Assembly (NCBI GenBank): GCA_029204225.1
Contig: MU831903.1
Coordinates: forward strand, 33,385-97,384
Direction: 5' to 3'
Source: Diphasiastrum complanatum
Lineage: Eukaryota > Streptophyta > Lycopodiopsida > Lycopodiales > Lycopodiaceae
DNA length: 64,000 nucleotides
Shown piece after piece: positions 42,918 to 53,330 of this stretch. Within the stretch, counting starts at the first letter, position 1. Each line of letters begins with the position of its first letter. The notes under the pieces are model-generated. The model ran no database searches, was not told the origin of the DNA, and saw only the letters and a list, made by a program, of their open reading frames with translations. A program made the position numbers and the translations under genes.

Positions 42918-42948
<31 letters not shown>

Positions 42949-43214
42949 GCCCATAATCCATTCTCTCAAAATATTCTTTGGGCTATACGGAGGTATTGAC
43001 TTCTAAGCACTGCAATTTATTAAAATAACAAAGCTCTCTGATCTCTCTGTCTCTGTCTCTAAAAAAAATTCTTTGCCCTTCTATAAGGAGGTAATAGATT
43101 CTAAGCACTGGATTTGATTAAAATATTAAAATATTAGACACCTCTCTCAAAATTTCTTTGATCTCGCTACAAGGAGGTACTAGCTTCTAAGCAGTGCATC
43201 TTAATTAAACATGC

Positions 43215-43287
<73 letters not shown>

Positions 43288-43360
43288 ATTTTCACGGAAA
43301 ATTTCTTTGACCTCGCTATAAGGAGGAACTAAATTCTAAGCGTTGCATTTGATCTAGACA
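42775..43360. repeat. Compound tandem repeat: five TAAGGAGGTA units alternating with CT tracts
   Basis: Five related units start near 42851, 42971, 43061, 43151 and 43299. Consensus pieces are TTCTTTGACCTCGCTATAAG, GGAGGTACTAACTTCTAAGC and ACTGCATTTGATTAAAA. Most are preceded by CT runs: 42775-42834 (30 TC units), 42922-42948 and 43217-43285. The array ends about 375 bp before the WIP start codon, so it lies in the promoter or 5' UTR. The unit is unlike any other repeat in the window. Confidence 0.8.
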
Positions 43361-43734
43361 TACTTCATCTGATGATGATGCAGTAAAGGTAGCTATCGAG
43401 CTGGACCAGTCATCATGCTTTGTATTACGACAACCCAACAGTGGTATGAATGCAAAGGGAATATAAGCCATCCCTCCTGCCACCATCTTCTTGCACCAAC
43501 ACTTGGACTAGCTATAGTATGTCTGTATAACTGATTCCAAGAGTGAGTTTCCTCTGTAAGGCGCATTCCATATAGTTGAATGGTCTTCATAAGAAGGAAG
43601 TATTTGATGAGAGGGAGTGTTGTTTGTAGTGAAAGTTCTGAACAACTGGAGATGCATTATCATGTGCTGAAAGACGTCTAGACCTGCTTGCACTTCTGCA
43701 GGCATTTAGCGTGGGCTTATCATATTGTAGAGAG

Positions 43735-45457
43735 ATGAATTCCAAATACAGTCGACAAAGCGATGTGGCAGTCACATGCACTCCCAGTGGGGATGGCTAC
43801 CCTTTCTCCGAGTGGTTTAAGCTCAACTTGGCGCAGCAGCTCCCTGTTGCAATCCCATGCATCGACACGAATACCTTTTCACATTCGGCACAGAACCTCT
43901 ATCCCTCTTCCTACACCCATTCTGTCTATCCCTCTCGCTCTTATGATCATGGAAGTTCACAGCAATATCTGAAATCGCAATTGATGCAACCACCAGAGCA
44001 AGCCTCAGTGCTCAAGAAAGAAATACTGTCGTTTTTGACCCTTGCGCCGCCAAAACCAGAAGCGGATATCACTCCCATCAGAACAGCCATTCTGTTGCCA
44101 GACTCCGCCAAAGAAGACTCGGAAGAAACTATGACAGTTGCTCTTCAGATTGGTCCTCCCTCTGGTGAGGAGAATCCGAGCCTCATACCATCAGATGACG
44201 CCCGCGAGACATTTAGTTCAGCAGACAAAGAATGTTTTTATTATGGGCAAGGGAAGCTAGCAGATGGGCAGTACTGGATTCCAACACCTGCTCAGATTCT
44301 AGTCGGTCCTACGCAGTTTTCGTGTCCAGTATGCAGCAAGACTTTCAATCGCTACAATAACATGCAGGTTTTGCACCATCTCCACAGCTACAGTTAATTA
44401 ATCTTAAGAATCTATGAGCAGAATCTAGTTATCCGCAGTTAAATAGTTTCTTGGATCCTCAAAATTATTATCTCCGACATCTCCAGGGGCTGTAGTTGGC
44501 CGGTTTCATAATCAGTGATCGCATTGTCTACCTGCCCCCACCATATATATCCAAGACTCCAAACTATCTCCTCGATGGTTTAGATTTACATAACCTCTTG
44601 TTCCACCATTTTCAAATGAATAGATCAAGATTAAATAAATTTTCAGAATGTCCTGACTACCATCTCATATTCAAGAAATTTCATGATCTAGAAATATGGA
44701 AATTAACTTTGGAGAAAGCTTTTTGGCATAGTGAACCCAGATTTTCCAGATGGGTAGCACTAGCTTTAAATGAGTATCCAATTCTTGTTTAGATATGAAC
44801 ATACCGTCTCTCCTTTGAAATCCACTTTGTACAGCTCCTTCTGGATGAGATTTGGAAGATCAATGCTTGGGACTTCTTTAAAGGTGGAGGTCGATTTAAA
44901 AGTTAGATTTCAAGTAAATTGGACTACTGATAAGTTCATTGCCTGGATGGATATTGCAGATGCACATGTGGGGTCATGGATCACAGTACCGGAGAGGTCC
45001 AGATTCACTCAAGGGCGCACAACCGAAGGCAATGCTCCGATTGCCATGCTATTGCTGTGCCATAGGTTGCCGCAACAACATAAACCACCCTCGAGCGAAG
45101 CCACTGAAGGACTTTCGCACCCTTCAAACTCACTACAAGCGCAAACACGGCCTTAAGCCATTCCCCTGCAGAAAGTGCGGTAAGGCCTTCGCAGTTCGAG
45201 GGGATTGGCGCACCCATGAGAAGAACTGTGGGAAGCTATGGTACTGTATATGTGGCTCTGATTTCAAGCACAAGCGCTCTCTCAAGGATCACATTCAAGC
45301 CTTTGGTGCAGAACATGCTCCCTACGGAGGAGACTCGGGCGAAGATGATCTAGATCAACCAACTGAATGTGAGGCAGACGATGATACCATCTCTTCAGCT
45401 TCTCAATGGCACACTTTAACTGCTGAAACAACAGTTACAGTCAACTTTTGCAAGTAA
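43735..45457 (+). CDS. WIP: WIP-domain C2H2 zinc-finger transcription factor (two exons)
   Basis: Exons 43735-44367 and 44960-45457 are joined in frame and encode 376 residues. Exon 1 begins [14 protein letters not shown], carries the conserved [11 protein letters not shown] motif and the name-giving W-I-P of [16 protein letters not shown], and ends inside finger 1 ([15 protein letters not shown]). Exon 2 completes it ([14 protein letters not shown]) and adds three more fingers: the CYCCAIGC...[10 protein letters not shown] region, [21 protein letters not shown] and [21 protein letters not shown]. This is the near-invariant C-terminal block of plant WIP proteins (TT1, NTT and WIP2-6 in Arabidopsis), nuclear regulators of tissue patterning and differentiation. 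An in-frame GTG at 43711 is not used; the ATG at 43735 is the first. The acidic tail ([20 protein letters not shown]) is lineage-variable. No disabling change is seen, so the gene is probably functional. It stands alone among repeats. Confidence 0.96.
44368..44959 (+). other. Intron of the WIP gene, 592 bp
   Basis: Donor CAG|GTTTTG after codon NNMQ and acceptor ATTGCAG|ATGCAC before MHMW, phase 0. The AT-rich interior has no repeats. A single intron between finger-1 residues NNMQ and MHMW is, from memory, the conserved intron position of the family. Confidence 0.93.
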
Positions 45458-46150
45458 TAGGATATGGTGCCAACTGATCTTCAAAGTTGTCCAAGTCTGA
45501 AGCCATGATAGAGCTTGGAGATCAACCGCCATATCGCAATACCTCGGCTAATAATCTTTTATTCTAGTGGAGGCATGGTTTCATCTTTCAACATTTTTCC
45601 AATACAAAACGGCGGTACTGTGGCTTTGCAAAAGTATATAGCATTATATGAAATCCCATGCCGCTTGCTTCAAAAGATCATGAGTGCAGATTGTCTGTTC
45701 GCAAACCATCTCAAGTCTAAATCGTATGCCGAGCTTAAAGATTGGTTTGAGAAAATTCATTTCAGTTCATAGTGGTGTTATCTCTTAGTGTCTCTTAGTG
45801 CCACCCATTCATCTACTCTTCAACGAGTGTATTGCCTCACAAATTGACCTGCATTGATGTGGTAGAAGTCATCATGTCATGTACTTTATTCTGTATTGCG
45901 TCAAAGTGTACCCATTTTGCAGCTATCCGCAAAGAGATGCTGTTATGTAGAAAGCTATTGAGATGTTGGACTTGATCGTACTGCAGCAACAACACGATCT
46001 CACCTTGTCATGGTTAACATCATTGAGCAGTAAATCTATCTTTGGAAAGCTTTCACAATTGTGTATATTGTTGTTGCTTGGGCAATTTACTAGTTCTTTC
46101 AAATTCGATGGTTGATCTTGATTCTCTGAGTCAGCTTATGATTTGATTTG
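45458..46150 (+). other. Presumed WIP 3' UTR and downstream flank
   Basis: No competing frame or repeat. No canonical AATAAA close to the stop; near variants such as TTTATT(C) occur around 45557 and 45886. The 3' end cannot be placed. Confidence 0.35.
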
Positions 46151-46159
46151 AACTGTTAC

Positions 46160-46295
46160 GGGCCTTTCTTCTTCTGCTTTCTCGAGCCTCTGTTTGCATA
46201 TAGGGCATGCGAGTCTGTATTCAAAAAACTGGAAGCACCATTTCTGCAATTACTCTAGAAAGAGTTAGAGTTTGAATCTCACAGGATGTCATAGA
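46160..46295 (-). pseudogene. Short copia gag relic
   Basis: GGGCCTTTCTTCTTCTGCTT and CTCTAGAAAGAGTTAGAGTT parallel 7611-7635 and 7730-7748 of the Copia-3 gag in the same order, with a deletion between. Decay is heavy and no open frame remains. Confidence 0.4.
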
Positions 46296-48758
46296 ACAAA
46301 GCAAAATGTCTACAAAACAGCAATAATTTAATCTTTCATAAAATGTTCTCAGAATTGGTTCACCATATTTCAGTTTGTCTTTATTTGACATAAATAAACT
46401 TAGAAAACTGTAGTGATTCATATTATGCACCATGTATGGATTTACTAATTTATCATGAATAAGAAGAATTCTGAAATATCATGTGCAAAAATGTCAGTGC
46501 ATAAAAATTTGATGTGTTCAGGGTGTTATCAAAATAGTTAGTTCTAGACTTATTTCACAACAAATGTATATTGTATACCTAATAACATATATACCATTTC
46601 AAATACGCAAGAAGACCTTGGGTTTGCATAACATTTTAAACTAGATAATGCACATTTAGAGGCATATTAAGGAAATTGTCTACAATTCCTTTTGTCAAGC
46701 CATGGTAGTAGCAAGATAAGAAAATGAGTTATAGTTTCCATTATCACAATGATGGACTTTGGCAAAAAAAAAATTACATTGGATTTGTACACGGAAAGTT
46801 TTTCTTGCATCAGCATAGCATTGGTCCAAGATTTGCAAGGAAAATCCACTTTTTGAATGTGCATGGAAGTTCCATGCATAGCTATATAGCCATGAAATAG
46901 GTCCGAAAGCTCCACATTGATAAAGTTGCGACATACTAGTACCCACATATATGTTCCGTTTGTGGACGTATTGCCCCAAAAAATGCCCAAGGCCTCTCAT
47001 GCATATATTAGAAGATGTGAATAAATCAACACGGAAACACAATGAATATGTGGAAAGAAAATTCGTGAGGCGGATTTTACAAAAAAGATATGGTCAAAGG
47101 ACAAAGGGTGTAACCGTGTAAGTAATGCTTGTGAGAGATGTTAATAATTTAGTGAGTTTTAGGACCTTGAATGGATGATATATTTAATCCACAAGGGTGA
47201 CTGTTTGTATAGGGTAAGGCCCCCGGGCGGGGGCCTTCCCCTGCCGTGACAATCGTTGATTTTTTTTTTTGTTGCTAAAAATAACCCGAGATTTACTAAA
47301 AATAGTAAATTTATGATTTTAGGTTTCTAAAAATACTTTCTAATAATAGCAAAAGTACCTTACAAAGTGTAATGCACTTTTGGTTGTGTCTAAAAATAGT
47401 AATGATGCATTGCACATTTATTACTTCTCCAAATCTTGAAATAATAAATGCAGGTGTGATATTGTGGCTGTTAAGGTTTCACAGAAATACACTTTAAAAA
47501 AATCACTAGGCTGTTACGCATATTTGCTGGCCTCCAACATTAGTCCTTGAGGAAATGCCAAAAATCTTGATCTAACAAGCAAGACCAATCTAAAGCAAGA
47601 TGCAAATGCTCTGATCATGAAGGGCCTTCAGTACATGTGTGAACTACAGCCTGTAGTATGGCCTCTAGCCTGAAAACGAAGTACATGAGCAATTAGACAC
47701 AAACATTTGCAAGCTAAAGGAGAGATTACACAAGCTTGATAGAAAACTCTCCAAACTTACTTAATGATTATGGCTCCAAAATGAGCAAATATATAGTGAT
47801 GGACCTTGCTTGGTTGGTTGACCGGGTGTGCTAGCCCCAAAGACGTCCTAGGAAGGTAGTTAGGAGTCTAAGCACGTTGTGGATTGGGCAAATCCATGCG
47901 ATACAAGCCTACCATAGTCAGATCCAGAAACCAGCAATATAGCCCACCTTCACTTGCCATTTTACATTTTATACCTTCATGCCTTGCATATATCATATTC
48001 GACTCAACCCTCATATGACAAGAGTAAGAAACACAAGCCTGTAGAGATCACATATAACCAATCATTTTTACCATGTCCAGACGTCTATGTTGCGTCGTAT
48101 GTGCATTTTTAAAGATTCCCGCACATTGCATCAGTGTAAAAATATGGATTCGTACATGGTTATGAGATGACGACATTTCCTGCGAGCTACCCATCTTCCT
48201 CAACTAAAGCGATATCCTCCTTATGTACTAATGTATTCAAACTGAAAGAACTAGGTTAACGCATGTGTAGCATTCTTATAATCCTTATCACGTTCCCAAG
48301 ACAATAAATGAATCAGTCAAGCATAACTCATCACAAGAGGTTTAAAGTATTATCATGTCATGATAGTATCTCATCACCTTGAATTTCCAACAAACGATAG
48401 AAGGCATTAGTTGCAATGGTTATCATAGTGCTCATAGTTATCATTACCATTAGTGCTTCATAGAAGCATTAGCAGTTATAGCTATATGCCATCACATGCA
48501 GTGATAGTACTCGTACATTCATACACGTCTATTACCATTATCATATGCTCAATACTTATCATTATCAAAGACCATCAGCGAGGCAATCAGCACATTTGTA
48601 GGGTGGCCAGCCACATTACTTATGCATAGAATAAGTATATTCAATATGAAACCAACCCATGCAAGGGTATTTTAATCAGTTTGGTATCATAAGAGAGAAC
48701 CAATTCCATGATGTTTCAAAGCGTATATATCATGTAGTTATCATATAATAGAGCCCAT
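46296..48758. other. No gene recognised; one GC hairpin
   Basis: AT-rich sequence with stops in all frames. At 47214-47235 a stem AAGGCCCCC, loop GGGC and stem GGGGGCCTT is followed by CCCCTGCCGTGAC and a T run. This resembles the GGGCCTTCCCCTACGT...T-run segment at 40049-40100. Confidence 0.5.
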
Positions 48759-48784
48759 GAGAGAGAGAGAGAGAGAGAGAGAGA
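48759..48784. repeat. (GA)13 microsatellite
   Basis: Uninterrupted GA dinucleotides. Confidence 0.95.
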
Positions 48785-48879
48785 ACCCACCAACCGTACC
48801 CACAATTAGCACCCCTGAGATGGAGTGCTAACTGCCTACAAGAGAAAATCGGCATTTGTTGGTAATGTAAACATCAGTC

Positions 48880-51340
48880 TAGGGAAAATATTGTGTAAGA
48901 ATATATTATTGGTGATCTTGTATAGCTTCCCTATCATAAATCCATTCCTTTGAAATGTAATAACGATGTTTTTGACTTCATTAATAAAAGCATCCTGGTT
49001 TCTACAGCAGTACATTGCAGCAACAATCTGAGAAATAATAACTTTATAAGAGTTAAATATCGGTCTATTGGATGCTAAGTGGATATACTAGAAAAAAGGA
49101 AAAGGAAGATCCTTTCTTTTATCGAACTTTTTCATATGAAAGTTGAAACAAAATAAAAGGTAGTAGTAATACTCAAAAATTTAACCAAATTATCACAAGT
49201 ACCCTCATCTTTAATGGTCAAATATTCCAAAGGGTAGATCCATTTAGCATTATCAATGGTACGTGGCTGATCTTTATCCAAAAATATCATAGCATCCGGA
49301 TTGTTGATAAAACAAATGTCATCAATATACTGAAAGGTATATTTGAAAGCACGTAAGTATTCTGTTTTGCCAAGTTTGGCAAGTCTCTTTAAAAAACTAA
49401 TTTATAAAATGACAAATACCAATTACACCAAGAGGGTGAACAAGCAAAGCCCATAGGACTACCACAAACTTGTTTCCAAGTCCTATTTCCTAGTCTCACA
49501 ATGCAGTTATCAATCAATAAATCATTCCACTGGCTGAATAGTAATCTATCCATAGGAATCCATTTATTATTGGGTTTGTTTACCCATTTCCATTTGAATT
49601 TACCACTGTCAGGTTTCTATTTATATGCAAGATTATCATTCTTTCAAAATTTGACTGCGTATAGTATCATTTTACGTATGACAGTTTTTAGCCCATCCGC
49701 GCCATTTAGAGGGATATTTTCATAGCATTTAGAAAAATCAGTAGATCTCATAGCAGTAATTTTACTAGGCACATTAAGGTAAAATTTAGTGGATGAGTTG
49801 CATTGCCAAAATAGGTTGGTATCCACATTTAGGTAACTCTAGTATGAGTGTGCCTTAAGGCCTGCACCCTCCATGAGGAGAGGCGACAAAATACCAAGAG
49901 CTCCAAAAAGGAATGGCCACCTTAGAAAAGTAGCAGAATGTGCGTCTATAATCCATCAGCAGGTGTTTTTATGTGCCTTAAAGGTACAGAGTAGAAAAGG
50001 TAATTCTTCTTTCCCTATCATATAATCAGGTATGATATCCGAAAAGGTATGTTTAATAATTACCATAGCATTATTAATGGTATTGCTACCATGCTTAGGA
50101 AAAGGGGCAAAGTCATGACTAGATAGTCCTTGTAAAGCTAGATTTCTAACAAAGTTTATGCACATGAACAAGAGTTATGTTGGGCCTTATCCACACCATT
50201 AACATATAGATTGGTAGTAATCCAGTCATGTTCATCAACAACGTTCTTTAAATTGTTTCTTGTCATGCTATTGTCGTGTAGCCATTTAGTTTTTCTTAAG
50301 AAGTTTGTTACAACATGTTTACAAATGAGGGCATGCTCCATAATGTGGTCATTATCAATGTTCTGATATATAGGTAAAAACTTAGCCAATTTAAACCATC
50401 CATGGTAAAGCTCCAAAGCAACCTCATTAATATTTGATTGTTGTAAAGGGATGTGATTAAGTCCTTTGTTCAGGCAGTTTTTTAAAAACTTGTTACTAAA
50501 TATTTTCGTATCCATAGATATCACATGTCCAAAATTTTCAATGATAAACCCTTTAAAGCGTTTAGTATTCAAACAAATACAAGGAGGAATATCATCAATA
50601 TTGAAATCGCAAAGGACATGAATGGGCTTGTACCATTCTTGCTTCAAGTGTAGAAAATAAATCCAACCAAACACAATTTGCCCAAAGATATCATCAGTAT
50701 GACCAAATATATGAAGTAAAGTCTCAGAATATAGTTGCTTGACATTAAGACTCTCAAAGCATCTATTGTAATACCATAAATGGAAAACATCTTCCCTTTG
50801 TCTTTCTAACCACCAATCGTCATCTACCAATTGCACAAATGACCTCCAATAATCTTATTTCTTCTATTTCTTCTTGCACATGGATCAATCACGGTAAAAA
50901 TTTAGCTTTCTGATAGGAAGATCCTCTTTTCCACCACTTCTTTGTCCCTCATTGCATTTACTTGGAAAGTATTTCCTCTTCTTGTTGTTGCCACTGCCTG
51001 TTATGACCGAACTTGGATTATTCAAATTGAAGGAACTTGTCTTTTTATTCGTATTCTAGAAGTATTTATCTGGTAAGGTAGAAAAGCTGGACTTTTTAAA
51101 AAGGCGTTCAATTTCTTGGATATTCTAAAGTTTGAGGTAAGATGAGCTTTGACAACATCTCTAGCAGGTTTACGCAGCCAAAGGAAAAAAGCATTAAGTT
51201 GATTCTGTAGAGAGGCACCAAGGAAAAACTTGGCAAGGTTGTTCATCATCATCATGTACCAGATAGCGTGGTCAAATCAAACAATAGAGGAATTTTTTCT
51301 ACATTTTTCACCGCATTTGCACTTAAAGAAAGGCCTTTTC
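48880..51340 (-). pseudogene. Penelope-like reverse transcriptase pseudogene
   Basis: A long decayed protein can be followed across frameshifts and stops. The N-terminal side has a Cys cluster (FFKCKCGEKCRKN, near 51300), then AIWYMMMMNNLAKFFLGASL and a 226-codon open stretch (50156-50836; DDDWWLERQREDVFHLWYYN, LNHIPLQQSNINEVALELYH). RT motifs follow in order: LPFLLCTFKAHKN (about 49970-50010), STDFSKCYENIPLNG (49710-49745), KQVCGSPMGFACSPSWCNWY (49425-49475) and catalytic YIDDICFINN (about 49310-49330). A thumb-like HLASNRPIFNSYKVIISQ lies near 49020-49080. The spacing, KAHKN and G-PMG-SP motifs are unlike copia, gypsy or LINE RTs and fit Penelope-like or related single-ORF RTs. No GIY-YIG nuclease is seen on either side. 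At least two frameshifts and several stops make it non-functional. Confidence 0.7.
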
Positions 51341-51471
51341 CAATTCCAAATTCTAGCTTGATGTAGGCTCATTATATTGAATCCAGTTTCAAAGTGGCCT
51401 CTAGTTCTAGCCTAGGTTTGCTCAAAGGACATCTCGATGGTTCAAATTTGTTCATTTTTATGACAATATCA

Positions 51472-52205
51472 TGTTAAATTCACACGTGTGGACTGTCCAC
51501 AACATGTACTTGTGATCTCCTAAGGTGTGTAGATGCACCAAGATCAAGACTAGATTGAGATTCAAGATCTATCTTTGATTCTATGGCAAAAACACAGTAC
51601 TACATGCATTCAATCACTTCCAACTCTCACTCACACGTGTGGGAAGTGTTCCAAAAATAATCTAAGTAAAAACAAGCTACTCTCCTTGGGTAGAGAGAGA
51701 AAATCATCATGAGCTCTCGGGTAGAGAGAGAAAGCTAGAAAACCAGTTACTCACAAAATCCACTCAATCTAAAAATCAATTAGATCCAAATGAGAAGTAC
51801 AATGATACTAGTAGATCCACGAGCTACCACTATGCTTAAATATGATTGGACCACACTTTTGCCACCTCTTAATCCTATTGGACCATTGATCCATTCACCT
51901 CTAGTTTCTATTGGACCATTTTCAAGCAAACCTCAAATTCTATTGGACCCCTCAAGGTTCCACCTCTAAATCCTATTGGACCTCTTAAATTTCATCAAAC
52001 AAAAGTATTACACTTGTCTACACTCTAATTGGCATGAGTTTAGCCTCTTACTCTATTTTGGCTAAATAGTGGCATTACAAGTGGAAATGGGTAATTTGCC
52101 ATCTATGCCAAATTTGGTCCTATCAACATCCTACACCTAGATGCTTGATATAAAAAACATAAGACCCCTATATCTAACATAGATAATCTTTTTCAATTCT
52201 TCACA
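51472..52205 (-). repeat. Copia 3' LTR, about 734 bp
   Basis: Starts TGTTAAATTCACACG (start less certain) and ends AATTCTTCACA before the polypurine tract CTCCTCCTAAA (52206-52216). It shares the CTCGGGTAGAGAGAGA doublet and size with 24183-24912. It contains the CACACGTGTG core twice (near 51480 and 51632). Confidence 0.72.
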
Positions 52206-52223
52206 CTCCTCCTAAAAAATTAT

Positions 52224-53330
52224 CTATGAATATTTGAACATTGATCTTGATATAACTCCAAGATTAGATCTATGCTTGATGAAAGTACTTTTGCTCAAAG
52301 GCTTGGTGAGTAGATCGGCAATACAAGAGGACGAGTTGACATGCTCCAAATAGATTTCTCCTCCAATAAGCTTTTCTCTCAGAAAATGGTGTGCCACTTC
52401 TATATGCTTGCTTCTTGCATGAAATATGGGATTATTGGCAAGATCTTGGGCCGAGATATTATCACACTTGATCATTGGTAGATCATCTTCCTTGATGCAC
52501 TTTAGCTCCAGTAATAATCTCTTGATCCGAAGCACCTCTTTGGAGGTTGTACTGAGTGCTTTGTACTCGGCCTCACATGAAGAGAGAGATATAGTATCTT
52601 GCTTTTTGGAAAGCCAAGATATTAGATTGCCTCCAAGAAAGATAGTGTATGCACTAATAGACTTTCGATCCATCTTGCCACTTGTAAAATCCAAATCCGA
52701 GTAGCTAACAATGGATAGATCTTCACTTTTATAAAGTAGACCATAATCACAAGATTAAGATACAAATCTTAGAATCCTCTTGGCCATCTTCCAATGATGA
52801 ATCTTAGGATCTTGCATAAATTGAATCAATTTGTGCACACAAAAACGCCTAGTAATGGCAAGCCAAATCAAGGAGCCTACAAGACTCCTAAAAAGTGTGA
52901 TGTCCCCAAAGGATCTTTCATCACCTTTATTAGGATATTTTACAATTTGCTCCATTGGAGTATCTATGCTCTTAGAATTTTCCATATGGAATTTTTTCAG
53001 CAAAGAGTGAGCATATCTAGATTGGCATATAAAAACATGATCTTCATAAAAATCAATCTCTAGGCCTAGGATGTAATGTATTTCTCCTAGATCTTGCATT
53101 TTAAACTCACATCCAAGTGCTAGTTTAGTTTCATCAACTAGCTTGATACAACTTCCACAAAGAATAATGTCATCAACATAAATTAGAAGAATGACAATAT
53201 TACTATCAACAAACTTTAGATACATGGAAGGATCATAGTCACTAAGAGTAAATCCTAGTGAGATAAGGAAAGAATTAAGTCTTGAATACCATGATCTTGG
53301 TGCTTGCTTGAGTCCATAAAGACTTTTGAC
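52224..53330 (-). pseudogene. Copia RT and RNase H remnant, upstream part lost
   Basis: The RNase H frame at 52224-52694 is intact at the motif level: DFTSGKMDRKSISAYTIFL, SLSSCEAEYKALS, IKCDNISAQDLANNP, SKHIEVAHHFLREKL and IADLLTKPL. The RT part at 52755-53225 has LLIYVDDIILCGS, MQDLGEIHYILGLEID and FRSLVGSLIWLAITR. Upstream, 53226-53330 still matches the KSLYGLKQAPRSWYS region but is then cut off by LARD-B copy 2. A frameshift separates RT and RNase H near 52700-52750. The family is related to Copia-1/2 but clearly distinct. Confidence 0.87.

Noticed and set aside
43393-43781. Minus-strand frames just upstream of and overlapping the WIP start
   Set aside because: Shadow frames opposite the 5' region of a clear gene; no independent evidence.
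48880-51340. Endogenous pararetrovirus (caulimovirid) as source of the YIDD reverse transcriptase
   Set aside because: Caulimovirid RTs have a gypsy-like FGL-type motif before YxDD, whereas this one has GSPMGFACSPSWCN; no movement protein, coat protein or RNase H follows.
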